64,000 nucleotides of DNA from Hydrangea macrophylla (GCA_033977485.1 CM066988.1:6551501-6615500), one strand, 5' to 3'; positions 24,292-37,176 are shown, counted from the first letter of the stretch. Notes: generated from the letters alone by a model not told the origin. A program made the numbers and translations.

Positions 24292-26557
24292 CGACCCCCA
24301 ACTAGTGCATTGCTAGTCTCTAGCAATGAAGCGCAATTAGGACAAGCTAAGACAAGCAACAACTAACGTTACAATTTTATTGAAATAAATCAAAAAGAGA
24401 ATCCTAACTCACTGTTACTGGAATCACAATTGCCTTTAGCATATGCAACAAGCCTTTGAACCCCTAGGTTCTCCCTAGTGGACGAGTTGTGTCTCGTGAG
24501 GGTTTACAATGAATGTACCCACAAAATTCATGTGTTAAGCTTTCTAAACTTTCCAAGAAGTATCTTTCTCTCCTAAGTGCCAAAAATTATGCTCAACAAA
24601 TACTTAGCTTCCTTTATCATGCCATGGAAATAAACAATAAGTTAGAAGGCAACCATTCTAGTCAAAAATACATCCATAACCTTCATATATCATTGAATGT
24701 GTGTGTGGAGTTAACAACTACAATCGAAATCTTCATCTAAGAGTTATGTAGATTGATCATGTTCAAGATTTCATAGTTTCAATTCTCACACGGTTTACGC
24801 TAAAAAATAGAAACAATCAGAAACTAGCGTAAAAAGATGTGCACTCATGGTATGAAGCTCAAATGAGTAAACATAAAGGCTATCAAACATGCTTTCATAC
24901 TAAACACTGAAAAATGTTTATTTTGAAGTATAGGAGTCTCATGAAAAGAACACTATTTACTACATGAGCGATCTACCGCAAAGAACTCATTCTATACTTG
25001 AATTTTAATTAAAGTTATATAGAATCTTTAGGACTTATGAAAGAAATAGGCAGAGTAGTTAAGATGATGAGATGGGATTTCGAGTTCAAACATGTGGCTG
25101 GGTATTTTCATGTTCAACTTTACTCTTTTCATTTACCCAATCCTCTAACATTTTTTTTCAACCCATCAATTCTCTTCTTTTTCTCCTTTCTTTTGCTCTT
25201 TTGTTTTTACATAGCTTTATTTTTTTTCCTTTTCTTTCCTTTTCATATAACTCTTTTATTTCTTCTTTTCCTCCTTTAGCAGCCAACACAAACCAATCAC
25301 ATGCTTAAACTCTACATAGATATATGATTTCTGGTAAAGGCATTGAGTTATGATAGGTAGGTGTGAATTGAACTTGTTCGAATAATGAGGTGAGCTATCG
25401 ATGGCCTAAATCATTTTCTTGACACTTTAATTTATTTCGAGTATTCCCTGAGTTTTATGATGGTAGATCCTGAACGTTCTCCTGTAACAACTAGCCAAAT
25501 AAAACAAGAATGAGACTCTCGACGAGATAGTAGCGTATCTTAAATAATAACACGAGTTTATGTGGTTAACCCTCAAAATTGAAGAATGGCTCAAAACTCA
25601 CTAGGGTTTAAAGTTTCTACTACTAATCCATTCACATGATAGTCATATTTCACTCTAATCAAATTTTTTTTTATCGCAGCTATCAACTCGTGCAAATATT
25701 TCAGGGTATATTCATGCTATGGACATACAACTAGATTAGCGACATAGTAACATGTAATCGAGGTCCATCACACGACAAAAAAGATATGAATGCGTCATTG
25801 CATAGTAATTTAGCTAAGACATACGAGATTTCTGAAAGTCATAAGCTTAACAACAATTTTTTTAAAAAAATTTCAATTTTTCTCAAAAACAAACTAAAAC
25901 ACACCAAACAGACTAAAATGAATATTATACTACTTAACAGGTGTACATGTTTAGTTCAAAATAAACAGGTGTGTATCTACCCCCTACCCTCAACTGAAAT
26001 AAACATTGTCTCCTATGGAAGTATTTTAAGATAACAACAGGTAGATGTCACCTGATAGACGCATTGCAGTTCACAATTTATAATTCACCTGTTCACAATT
26101 TATCATTCACCTGTTTAAATGCAATAATCTCCAAAACACAACCAAGATCAAGAACTCAATAGAACACAATAGAATAAAGCCAATCATAATCAAAGTCATA
26201 AACCATAAGCAAAATTCACTATCTGCATGAAAATGTCCAAAAATCATCAAGGGCTTTTATATAGATATACAATCATCCAAGAATATCCAAAAGTCAAAAA
26301 ATAAAAACAGAAGAGAGAGGAAACATGATAAAGCATAAATAACAACGCTCTCTCACTCTCCTAACTCGATCCTAAAGCTCAATAGATGGAGGGTCATATA
26401 GGTCTGAGGCGTAAGATCTGAAGAAGCACTAGCTAGAGGTGGTGGCGATGGTGGTCGCATCTTGGGAATGTCGACCTCTGGTGGTACTGATGTAGAGGCA
26501 GGATCTGTAGATGGACCGGTCTGTGGGGGCGGTACAGATGTGGAATGCAAAGACTGC

Positions 26558-27905
26558 TGATCTCGTCAGAATCAAGATATAAAGTATGCTTTACTTTCTA
26601 AGGATGTGTAGTGTAGAAGTAAAGGTCAAACCCACAGAGATTGATTATTTTTATCCGTTAATTAAGAAAATCGAAATCTTTTTAGTTATAGAAAACAAAA
26701 ATTTGATTGGTTGTTGATTTAATTCCTACTATTAACTAACTATGAAATTATGGAAATAAGATACTAAAATTAAATCTAAGTAAAGAATGCAAAATTTGAG
26801 ATTGTTTTAATATGTGTAGATGGGATCTAGGATTACAAATCCACCACAAACTATGCATCAAGGGTCTTCTGCTTCCTACTTTAAGTTTTATGATTGGATA
26901 GTTACGATCTATCATAGCTACAAGGCCTATAGTATCAACAAGAGGATATTACGAGTTCAATCTAAGCATAACTCATCTTCGATTCACATGAATTATCTAC
27001 CTATAACAGGGTGTAGCATAGCTCATCTTTTCTAAGCATGAATTATAAAAGATATAAACATCGCAATCACATAAACACTATTGTATGTAAATATTCCTAT
27101 CAATCACAGAAATTAAGGAATATTGGGTTCAATAAGCATAAAGAAGAATATAAGAGAAGAATAAATCCAAAATGCTCTTGATTATTATCATTAAAAATTC
27201 GATTATATATAAATAATCCTCAAACTTACAATTACTATCCAAATACATAAAATCCTAAACTAAGAAAGCAAAGAATCCCCCTTTACATAGTTAGGGCTTC
27301 ATTGAAATCTTAGAATGGAAGTTTAGTTTCGCATTATTGATGAAAACATTGAGATGAAGTTGATTGTAGCCACCAGAAACCTTCAAACTAGATCTTCTTC
27401 TTCTCTTGCCTTCAAAGTTGTATGTAGGATGTAAGTATTGATGTGTAATAATGTGTGTAACCCTCCAATTGCTTTAGAATGAGCTTTTTTTTTTTTTTAA
27501 TTTTTTTTTATAGTTGTATAGGGATTAGGAGAGCCTTTGTAAACCTACTTCGACTAAAACTGCAGTAATTTACTTTATGGACGTAATAAGGCAATTCCGT
27601 TCGCGTAAGGGTCTTCAGCACTTAAAAATACGCATTTTCACTTTTTTGTATGGATCGCGCGAGCGCGATTTTGGGAAGTCGCACGAGCGAGGTAGTGTAT
27701 TGTCGTGCGAGCGGGCTGCTTGCGCGATATGGCCTTTTCTGCTCATTTTCTTCTATTTTTACTCCTTATTTAGCCTAGAACCCTTGCTTTCTTATAAATC
27801 CTGACAGAAAATAGAAAACAAAGTAAAAGTACACAAAAAATAAGGTAAAAAATGCTAACAAATGTGAATTAAGGCATGTAATTAGAACTTGTTCACTCCC
27901 GATCA
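26558..27905 (-). repeat. 3' LTR of Athila-B
   Basis: 1,348 bp; minus reading TGATCGGGAG...GACGAGATCA, matching the ends of the Athila-C LTRs. The polypurine tract (GGTTTGGGGGTG, minus, 27906-27917) abuts it. A CG-rich minisatellite lies at 27655-27735. Confidence 0.85.
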
Positions 27906-28377
27906 CACCCCCAAACCTACATTTTGCTAGTTCTCGAGCAAAAGAATAGAAAAATAAAACTATTAATAAAAATTCTACTCCATTTTCGCATGGATCGCGA
28001 TTGTAAGCCTTTTAAACCTCTAGGTGTCCCTAGTCGGATGAGTGAAGTCTTGTGAGAGTTCTCGTCAACAAGTCACCCACAATCATCTTTGCTAACTTGT
28101 TAAAAGAAAAAAATTTATTTAAAATTTAAATATTTCAACATTCGCATCCTTCTTTGATAAAACTGAATCTCAAGTAAAACTTTAAATCATCGAGAGTAAT
28201 GCAACCGTACGTCCACCTAAATCAGGACAATAATCCGAAAACATATATCAAGAGAATCAATAGAATATATTGAAGACCCGCATGTGTGTGAATGGTAATC
28301 AAGTGGATACACGATGATTATGAACTTGGAATATAACTCAGATAACTATCTAGTGATGCTTTGACTATAAATCTCAC
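27906..28377 (-). mobile_element. Athila-B 3' internal region, distal piece
   Basis: Non-coding sequence homologous to 40800-41297 of Athila-C, including the polypurine tract and the 'aggtgtccctagtc' block. It stops at CTCAC (28373-28377), the target-site copy of the Tekay-like insertion. Confidence 0.8.
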
Positions 28378-29092
28378 TGTCATGCCCCGGAGTAGCCAAA
28401 AATAGGAAAAATTTAAAATTTCCTTTCTGGACCCATAGGGAATGACGAGTTACATTAACTGATTGTCCTTTCTACATTCTACACATGGTTAACAGAGTAA
28501 GCGGAAGCATAAAAAAACACCTATTGGTATTCTTCAATAGAACTCAAATGTCGGGGATCTAGTTATTACATCATGAGTCTAAATAAAAGATCTATAAGGC
28601 AATCTAGGGCGATCTATATACATTATATATCTAAAGCATTACCTCAGATAGAAGATAATAAAGCAAGTTAAGTAATTCTAAATAAGACTATATCGGAGTC
28701 CTTCGCTTCAACTTGCACATTTTTCGTGTCCCTTTGAGTAGACCTCCTCTTGATAGTCGTCACCTGTGAAATCTAGACGTGCTATGTCCAGGGTAAGAAG
28801 GAGAGCCGTTAGCTTTTGAAGCTAAGTGAGTTGACCTAACCGATCACTCCTAATACAAACAATAACATGCAAGTATAACAAATATCTCAAACTTGAATAT
28901 TTGATAAGCGTTATCTTAATACATATGATTTATAACATGATAATATAAATGAGATACGACATGATGCATCATCGATATATTCGACTTTATTCGACCACAG
29001 ACACCACAACTGACTCATGTGACTTGTTACATTACCAGTGTAACGCCATTAGCTCAGAGTCGAATGATTTCTGTATTTTCGAGGGTATTACA
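28378..29092 (-). repeat. 3' LTR of Tekay-like element (deletion form)
   Basis: 715 bp. Its first 692 bp (plus-strand order) match 33161-33852 of the other LTR without length change. The last ~23 bp match the far end at 50459-50483. About 3.7 kb that lies between these points in the 5' LTR (nested insertions excluded) is absent. Confidence 0.8.
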
Positions 29093-29629
29093 TCATCCAC
29101 CTCCTATTAAGGATTTCGTCCCCGAAATCTGATAGCAGGTAGTTCTTAAACATATAAAGTCCAAATTTTGTGTGATGGGTTCTAAGATAACGTATTAATC
29201 CAGTGCACTAGGCTTATCCTAATCGTGGCAGGGTGTTATTGTTTACTCTTACCTTCAAAGATGCTTCGTCCTTATTGTGGTGTCTACATTGGATCTCTAT
29301 CTGAGCGATTCCTTTGTCTTTCAGTCTTCTTGACGCGATGTTGAGATTTCTCATTGACCTCTCGTTTCATGCGATGGTCTTTGTTGATTCTTTGGTTGTC
29401 GTTGTTTGTTGAGTTTGCGTCATTCTTGTTAGCGAATTTCTAGATGACTCCTTTGTTATCTTCCTCCATAGCTTGTATAGGTCATGAACGTATCACTCAG
29501 CATGTTGGTATGAAGAATACTGTGGATTAGCATGTCCACTTGAGAAGTATCGTGATCTTCTAGCATCGTTGGCTGTAACGTGAGCCAGTTGGCGATTCAA
29601 TAGTAAATAATTTTGATGTGTCGCAGTGG

Positions 29630-30015
29630 TAACTTCCTTTCTTTGGGTCCAGCAACACGTTGCCTCGAGCGATCGATATTTTCAATGGTACTTTAGCTCC
29701 GACTTCAAACTGTAGATCCGTCCTTCATTGGTCTGCGTAGTTTCTTGTGTCAACTTTTGGGTTGCTTGTATCCTCCCTTTGTTCTCGATCTATCTAACGT
29801 GATGACGATTGTCATGGTCTTCCATATAGGGCCTCGAATGATGTCATGCCTAAACTCGACTTTATCATAGTTGGCGAACGTTGATCAGCGACAAGTGGAT
29901 TCCCCGTGTTGTTGTTCCTGATGCGCCATGAGCTTTCATTGTTGATGGTGTAAACTCTCCCATGTGTTTTTTGATGTTGCTGATGATGTGTTGATGACGT
30001 GAGCTTATAAGACAT
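29630..30015 (-). pseudogene. Tekay-like integrase C-terminal fragment
   Basis: The minus frame contains SLGMTSFEALYGRP, the end of the integrase core in Ty3/gypsy elements (usually GMTPFEALYGRP). In another frame downstream comes a degraded GPY-type stretch with DLQFEVGAKVPLKIS. Frameshifts and stops separate them. A chromodomain would be expected next (to ~29100), but only a charged, unrecognisable remnant is present. Confidence 0.7.
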
Positions 30016-30389
30016 CTTCTATTGTTAGGTTAGCGTGTCTGGTTTGACCTCCGGTCTAAAAGTAGAATGTGATACTCATTGTTTACTTATAGATAATATC
30101 TATCGATTGGTCGTACCTCTACTATAATATATATATATTGTGACAGTAATTATAGCAATAATACTGACACATAAAAGTAGTTCATTAATAATTTAAAATA
30201 TTACATAGTCGATTACATAAATTATATCAACTTCTATTAACATACATTAAACACAAAAGAAAATAGGACTACAAGCCCGATCAAACATATAAGATAAACT
30301 AGATTTTAAGATATCTAGCACAAAAATATTCTAAGTCCGAGTCGTAAGGGAAAAGCCTCCTCCGAATCTGTGGTTCTTCATTTTTGTTA

Positions 30390-31214
30390 TATGCTGAACT
30401 GGTTGTCTAACACCATCTCGTCCTCTTGACATTTGAGACGATTGTCCTCCCCTTCTTCTTCCAAGTTCATTAGCAGAACTTCATTGATGTTCTTTATTGT
30501 TTCGCAATCCTTGCAGATGTGGTCTATTCCGCCACACTTGTAACATTATGATCCATATCCTTCGATTTGTTTCGGTGCTGGGCATTCGCCAAAGTGATGT
30601 CCCCGAGTTCCGCAGTTGAAGCAACTTTGGCGTGTTCTGCGTCGGACCGATTCTGTCATTGGGTCGGACTTCCTTTTGTTCTTCATGCGTTCTTCCAGTC
30701 TTCATTGTTCTTCTTTACCTAATCCAGCTATATTAGGGATGGTGGTATTGAGTTAAGCTTGTCTAAGCTGTCCTTCCACATGTGCTCCGTAGTGTTCATC
30801 TCGAGGTACTTTGCAGTCCTTGCTCAGATGTCTTCTCTTGCGACAGTTATAACAGATAACGTTTGGTTGGTTAAGTGTCCTGGGAGCTTGATAGTTCTTG
30901 GCCATATAACCTGAGTTTCCACAGTTAAAACAGGCACCATGATCATTGTTCGCTGTTCTGGGTTGTCCTTGCAGTAGGGTTGGCCCAGGTAGTGCAGCAG
31001 TTTGTAGCTTGAGTGATCTCAGAATCGATTCTGAATGGGCGATATAGATTTGTTTGAGTAACATGTCTCCATAGTCACCCGCGCTGACACTGTCACTGGT
31101 CTTCCATAAGCTTTGTATCAGTCTTCCAAATACACCGGTGGGATCGATCTCCTTAGGTATCATGTAGCTGAGTCTTTCCGACTGGTTCTCTGTTGCTTGA
31201 GATGATTGAGCCAT
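30390..31214 (-). pseudogene. Tekay-like gag with four zinc-knuckle motifs
   Basis: An open frame of 153 codons (31214-30753) starts MAQSSQATENQSERLS, a normal gag-like region, and carries two knuckles: CFNCGNSGYMAKNY (last Cys lost) and CYNCRKRRHLSKDC. After a stop, a third and fourth knuckle follow in another frame near 30620-30490: CFNCGTRGHHFGEC and CYKCGGIDHICKDC, separated by a stop. Zinc knuckles bind genomic RNA in the particle. Loss of the first knuckle's last ligand plus the stops mark this as non-functional. Confidence 0.7.
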
Positions 31215-31750
31215 TGCAGAGGTTGAGGAGATTCTTACGTTCCTACGTAAGAGTTCGTATCTATAAGGTTTCTATCATATCTTGTGCAAAGCAATTACAA
31301 CTTATTACATCTCACATGATAGTATTCAATGTAATCATAGTAACTAGAATGTGATGATTGAAATGATTTTAATGGATTTATCCCAACTGAGGTTGAGTTC
31401 GAAAAGCATATGAATTTTCTCAAATAGAAGTAAAATAGTACAAATGATGTGATCCATTAAAAAATAGAATGTAAATTTAACAATGATTGAATGACTGATT
31501 ACTATAGAAGTAACCATAGTATCTCAAGATATGTAGGTAATGAAAGAAAGCGATAGCACAAGGCCTTCAATATATGAAATAGGAACTAGGTACTTCATAA
31601 GTGAAATAGTCCAAATGAAACCTTACTGATAAAGAATAAGGTAGAAAATGAGAGAGAAATAATAAGAAGTCAAGATGTACAGAGAGTACAACGTTTTTGA
31701 GTTCGTTGCAAGAATAAAGACTGAGAACTCATTTATAATTAATTCAAAGG

Positions 31751-32300
31751 TAATGAACTTGTAAGAATTCGTTCAAAGAATAAGAAGCCAAAAAGAATGA
31801 CTTTGCAGTACTAGTAACCAAACTTATTTAGAATAATTTCAAAGATAATGAACTTCCAAGATTTTAGTTCAAAGAATAATAAGTCAAAAGAATGACTTTC
31901 CAGTACTAGCAATCAAATTTTATTTAGAATAATTTTAAGGATAATGAACTTGCAAGATTTGGTTTAAGGAATAATAAGTCAAAAAGAATGACGTTATAAT
32001 ACTAGTAATCGAACTTGTTTCCAAAAGGATTTGTCAAGAATTAGGATGATCAAAGTTACATACTCGAGAGTTTAATGACTGTGGAAGTTTTATTTTAAAA
32101 ATAATGAACTTTAAAGATTTAGTCAAAGAATGATAAGTCGAAAAGAATGACTTTACGATATCAGTAATCAAACTTATTCAGGATCATTTCAAGGATAATG
32201 AATTTGCAAGAATTAGTTCGTAGAATATTAAGTAAAAAAGAATGACTTTACAGTATTTAGAAATCAAACGTATCCCCAAAGGGATTTATCAATAATTCGG
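31751..32300. repeat. Leader repeats of Tekay-like element
   Basis: Five copies of a ~95-bp module beginning 'taatgaactt' at 31751, 31845, 31942, 32102 and 32206, each containing 'aagaatgac' and 'actagtaatcaaac'. They lie between PBS and gag; no coding. The remaining leader (31215-31750 and 32301-33139) is AT-rich and unrecognised. Confidence 0.75.
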
Positions 32301-33139
32301 ACGATCAAAGTACATACTCAAGAATTGTTGACTGAGGAATTTTTGAAAATTCAAGGAATTGAATTACTCACCGAGGAGTGTAATAATTATTGACGAAAAT
32401 CAGAGCTACTTTACAAAATACATAGGTACCTTCTTCAAAAGACATGATTCTTAGAAGAAAAGGTAAAGATTTACTCAAAGGGAGTCGAATGAGTAGGAGG
32501 GATATGATTTTACTCACTATGGGACTCATCCATAATTACTATGGTAAAGTTTGCTTCAAATCCTTAGCTAGACCTTTCTTATCTTCTATAGTGGGTCCTT
32601 ACTAGTTCATCATTGCTTCTAGTGGATTTGTCTAGGGGTGCTAAGCAATCTAGATATGGTGTGTCTTTGTAATTGAATGTTCATACTATCTTGATTGAAT
32701 TAGCTATCTTATATTATAACTATTTCATGAGTTCGAATCGAGGGTTCTAAGTCTCAATGTATCCAAATACGGCTACTGATTCTAGGGTGCTACGGCTTCA
32801 GCACATCTACCCGTACGAATCAGGCTTTGGTGTATGGTTCTTGGGATATACCGTAAAGGTAACCTCTCGATTTACAGTTGCTATGGAATCCACCTTTCCA
32901 GCTTTCTAAGTTTCCATGAAACTATTATTACTGGTCACCCTTATTGGTTCTTGGTTATTTTTATTCTAAAGTAGGGTCGACTAGGTTTATGTAGTAACTA
33001 GTCGTACTTCTCGTCTAATTGACAAGATGTCCATGTTCAACTTACTCAACATAAGCTATCTTAGAATCGGTACTAGTCAGAGATATCCTAAAGTTTATAA
33101 CTTAAGGTGTAGGACAATCAGCGAGCACGTCTAAACCTA

Positions 33140-33153
33140 GTGCTCTGATACCA
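33140..33153 (-). promoter_or_regulatory. Primer-binding site of Tekay-like element
   Basis: The minus strand reads TGGTATCAGAGCAC seven bases after the 5' LTR end. This is the initiator-methionine tRNA site. Confidence 0.85.
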
Positions 33154-33855
33154 AAAATCCTGTCACGCCCCGAAGTAGCCAAAAATAGGGAAAACTTAAA
33201 ATTTCCTTTCTGAACCCATAGGGAATGACGAGTTACATTAACTGATTGTCTTTTCTACATTCTACACATAATTAACAGAGTAAGCGAAAGCATAAAAAAA
33301 CACCTATTGGTATTCTTCAATAGAACTCAAATGTCGGGGATCTAGTTATTACATCATGAGTCTAAATAAAAGATCTATAAGGCAATCTAGGGCGATCTAT
33401 ATACAATACATATCTAAAGCATTACCTCAGATAGAAGATAATAAAGCAAGTTAAGTAATTCTAAATTAGACTATATCGGAGTCCTTCGCTTCAACTTGCA
33501 CATTTGTCATGTCCCTTTGAGTAGACCTCCTCTTGATAGTCATCACCTGTGAAATCTAGACGTGATATGTCCAGGGCAGGAAGGAGAGCCGTTAGCTTTT
33601 GAAGCTAAGTGAGTTGACCTAACCGATCACTCCTAATACAAACAATAACATGAAAGTATAACAAGTATCTCAAACTTGAATATTTGATAAGCGTTATCTT
33701 AATGCGTATGATTTATGATATGATAATATGAATGAGATACGACATGATGCATCATCGATATATTCGACTTTATTCGACCACAGACACCACAACTGACTCA
33801 TGTGACTTGTTACATTACCAGTGTAACGCCGTTAGCTCAGAGTAGAATGATTACG

Positions 33856-34200
33856 TTGCTATCGTCGCCTAGCAGGGCCCTATAGCAGTTTTTTTTTTGT
33901 TTTAAAAGAGTGTAATCATTGGACTCTTAGGCCCTCGCGACCTTACCTGGAGAATAGAATATTTACAGCGCTATCGTTGCCTAGCTGGGCCCTATAGCAT
34001 TAGATAGGTAACTAATGTATTCAAGTTCAGATGGATACTTTGCTATCGTCGCCTAGCATGGCCCTATAGCGTATCAACCATCAACACCTTTGCTATCGTC
34101 GCCTAGCATGGCCCTATAACATATCAACTATCGACTCATGTTCCACCCCAATGATTTTAATGGGTACCTTTGCTATCGTCGCCTAGCATGGCCCTATAGC
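33856..34200 (+). repeat. Five dispersed 32-bp hairpin units
   Basis: Copies at about 33857, 33965, 34041, 34091 and 34170 read GCTATCGTCGCCTAGC followed by (a/t)(g/t)GGCCCTATAGC. Each has outer GCTAT/ATAGC arms; two also have an inner GGGCCC palindrome. Spacing is 50-108 bp. The array ends where Athila-C is inserted. Confidence 0.85.
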
Positions 34201-34213
34201 ATTTCATCGTTGT

Positions 34214-35522
34214 TGATCGTGAGAGAACAGATCCTAATTATATGCCTTAACTTACGTTTGTTAGTACCTTTTTATCTTGTTTTTGTATATTTTTACTTCA
34301 TTTTCTATTTTCTGACAGGTTTTGGAAGAAATCAAGTAAACCAAGTTAAATAGGGTGAAAAAGCAGAGCAAAAGAAGCAAGAAAATCCACATCGCGCGCG
34401 CGGACCGCTCGCGCGAAACCCAAAAAATCGCTCGCGCGACCTCTACATATCGCGCTCGCGCGACCTATGCAAAAATGGAACTTGCGTATTTCACTCTACT
34501 GATGTTTCCTACGCGAATGAAACTACCTAATTACGTCCAGATTACAAAATAAAGCAGTTTTAGTACGTTTTGGGTTAGGAAAGCTTCCAAAATGTGTTGT
34601 AAAATCTATATATACCCTATTTTACTTCAATTAAAGGGTTGGTCATTAATAGACACATCCTACATACAACCATATATACACATTTTCAGCCATTGAAGAG
34701 AGGAAAGCAAGGAGAAGAAAAAGAAGACCAAGGATTTCCATGGCCTCCTCCATCAACCTCTTGCCGTTCATCAATTCTATGGCCAACTAAACTCAAGATC
34801 TAGGGTTTCAATGAAACCTTAGCCAAGTAATAGGGTGTATTTTATGTTTTTATTTTAGTTTTATTATGTATGGATGACAGTTACATGTTTTGAGGATTTT
34901 TATAATAAATCGTGCTTTTATTGATTAAATCATTATTTCAAAGTTTACTCTTGTCTTAGATCTATTTTGATGGTAGTGTGCTCAATGATCTATGCTTGCT
35001 GTGCTTGTTTAGATTATTTACATGTTATGGTGCTTAAATTGAATTGTGCTATCAAGTATCCGAATAGTCCATGCCTAGATTAGACGGATTATACCACAAC
35101 TCTAGTTTAGTGTGGGATAATCCGTGCTAACCGAAGATGGATTATGTTGGTGTTTGAACCATGGTTATTTTCTTGACGGAGGAATTGGGCTTGTAGCTAC
35201 AATTCCCCATTATCATCCAACTTAATAAGCTAAAGTAATTTGTAAATACCCTATTATGAAGCTAGTGGTGGATTTGCAATCCTAGGTTCCTTAAACTTAT
35301 TATAAAAACAACTATTTAATTGTTTTCATAATTTAGATTTACTTTTATTGTTCTTAGTTTAACTAAAATCAAATCAAAATCCATTTTTCTTAATTAACTA
35401 AATTTAGGTTTTAAAAATTAAAGTGCGTAGTATTCAATCTCTGTGGGTTTGACCTTTACTTACACACTACAAATCTTTAGAAAAGTAAAGTATACTTTTA
35501 TATCTTGATACTGACAAGATCA
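34214..35522 (+). repeat. 5' LTR of Athila-C
   Basis: TGATCGTGAG...CTGACAAGATCA. TATA-like TATATATA at 34607-34614. CG-rich minisatellite at 34392-34468. Confidence 0.9.
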
Positions 35523-35527
35523 ATTTT

Positions 35528-35545
35528 TGGCGCCGTTGCCGGGGA
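35528..35545 (+). promoter_or_regulatory. Athila-C primer-binding site (tRNA-Asp type)
   Basis: TGGCGCCGTTGCCGGGGA, five bases after the 5' LTR. This is the standard Athila priming site. Confidence 0.9.
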
Positions 35546-36012
35546 TTGCATTACTACATTTAGTTTTATAATCTTATTTTAATTAATTCGTAAATATTAG
35601 ATTAGGTTTTCTTTTTTTTATTTATTTTTGTTTTGAGTTACTAACTTTTTATTTTATTTTGTAGTTTCTCGAGTCATCAAAATTCTAACGTTTCCGAGTG
35701 GATTAGCTAATCACACCAAAGGAGCTTATGCAAATCAATAAAAAAAAATTCAAGTAAATTGCTTCTTGTGAAACTCGCTTTAAACCACTGTAAGTCAGGG
35801 CGCTGTGACGCACTATTTGCATTAGTTTAGGGTTAATTGCACTGCATTAGCTAGGACACCCAGGGCGCTGGGAATTGACGTGGTCACTGCATTACAGGAT
35901 AATTTACATGCATCACAGTAGTTGAGTGCTTGTTATCTTAGTTGCGTGATTGCTATTTATTTTTTTTATTATTTGAGTCAGTTTTTGTTTTTAGTTTATT
36001 TTCTTTTAGTTT

Positions 36013-37176
36013 ATGTTTGGTACACGCTCAAGTAAACTAGAATTAAAACCTTGCGATCTTGAACTTGAATGTACATTAAGAGTTAACAAGTATTCAAACA
36101 TAACTTCTATAACTCGGTTAAATATAGACGACGAATTAACTACGAAACCATCATCGTTGTTTGAGTCCAAAATACGTAGTACCCTTAAAAACCTAAAGAA
36201 ACCACGCTTTATTAATGTAGAACCTATTCCAATGGCCGACATTGGAAATAATCAAAACAATGGAAATAACAATAATAACCCTAATATACCGCCACCTCCT
36301 CCGCTTAAAGATTATTTTATTCCTACGACTTACACGCCACATGCTGGTATCGAATTACCGGAGGCGACGGCATCTCACTTTGAGATAAAGTCGTCTACCA
36401 TCTCGCTACTTTCTTCTTTTCATGGCCTTTTAAATGAAGATCCATATCAACACTTAGGAGATTTTCAAGATATTTGCTCTACGTTAAAAATCCAAAATTT
36501 CACTGATTATGAATTAAAACTGCTTCTCTTCCCATTCTCTTTAAGGGATAAAGCGAAGTATTGGCTTCAATCACTTGAGCCAAACACAATTAAATCATGG
36601 GAAGCCTTACACAACGCATTTTTACAAAAGTTTTTCCCAATCACAAGAACTAATCAAATAAGAAAATCGATAGCAAATTTTGTGATGCAAGATGGGGAAT
36701 CACTTTACGACACGTGGGAAAAATTTAAAGAATTATTACGCTCGTGTCCACATCATCAGGTTCCTAAGTGGCAGTTGGTACATGTTTTTTACGAGGGACT
36801 TATTCCCTCTGTCTGTAATACCATCGATGCCGTTTGTACGGGTACCTTCCTACACAAAAGTGCCGACGAGGCTTGGAAATTTTTTGAAACGTTAAGCGAG
36901 AACTCGATGCATCAGGCTATGTCGGTACGTTCTGAGGGGTATCATCTGCAACCCAAACGTGAGGTAAAGTTTGAGTCAAGCCACTCAATAGAATTTCAGG
37001 AACTATCTAAAAAATTTGACCGACTTTTAACAATAAACCAAACGTCAACTCCACCTGCACATGAAGTATGTGCAATATGTTCCGATCCTTCACATTCTAT
37101 CCTTGCATGTCCATCGGCGAGTCAATTTTCAGAATTCGTGGAGCAACACATTAATTCTATTCAACAATACCCATGA
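36013..37176 (+). CDS. Athila-C gag
   Basis: A 387-codon open frame. After a disordered N-terminal ~80 residues with an Asn-rich run and a PPPPP stretch comes the Retrotrans_gag-type domain (about residues 115-300). Its blocks include ELKLLLFPFSLRDKAKYWL, FLQKFFPITRTNQIRKSI and the W-F-x-L-L-R-S-C-P-H-H segment. A CAIC...H...C zinc-knuckle-like cluster (near residue 353) follows. The protein would form the capsid of virus-like particles in the cytoplasm. The frame closes at a TGA (37174-37176) that interrupts sequence continuing in the same frame, so it is truncated relative to an intact gag-pol. The preceding 35546-36012 is non-coding leader. Confidence 0.8.
   Translation: MFGTRSSKLELKPCDLELECTLRVNKYSNITSITRLNIDDELTTKPSSLFESKIRSTLKNLKKPRFINVEPIPMADIGNNQNNGNNNNNPNIPPPPPLKDYFIPTTYTPHAGIELPEATASHFEIKSSTISLLSSFHGLLNEDPYQHLGDFQDICSTLKIQNFTDYELKLLLFPFSLRDKAKYWLQSLEPNTIKSWEALHNAFLQKFFPITRTNQIRKSIANFVMQDGESLYDTWEKFKELLRSCPHHQVPKWQLVHVFYEGLIPSVCNTIDAVCTGTFLHKSADEAWKFFETLSENSMHQAMSVRSEGYHLQPKREVKFESSHSIEFQELSKKFDRLLTINQTSTPPAHEVCAICSDPSHSILACPSASQFSEFVEQHINSIQQYP

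Larger units (their letters stand above)
22632..26557 (-). mobile_element. Athila-A: 3' LTR plus 3' internal region
   Basis: Minus-strand Athila-type fragment. A polypurine tract GTTGGGGGTCG (24292-24302, read on minus) precedes an LTR starting TGATGAGG. To the right lies an internal 3' region homologous to that of Athila-B and -C: a 'ctctcgtgagggtttac'-like block (24490), an A/G-rich tract on the minus strand (25130-25275) and 'ctcaaaactcactagggttta' (25591). It ends abruptly at 26557, where Athila-B begins, so its pol and 5' LTR are displaced beyond the window. A Pro/Ser/Thr-rich open frame at 26353-26550 (minus) is its last visible coding trace. Confidence 0.65.

Noticed and set aside
25037..25308. 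Phe-rich membrane-protein-like frames
   Set aside because: They read the T/C-rich tract that is the complement of the Athila A/G-rich tract; the same artefact appears at 50835-51029 and 40292-40477.
33856..34200. CRISPR-like array of spaced repeats
   Set aside because: Plant nuclear context, irregular 50-108-bp spacing, no cas genes; it is an LTR-internal repeat.
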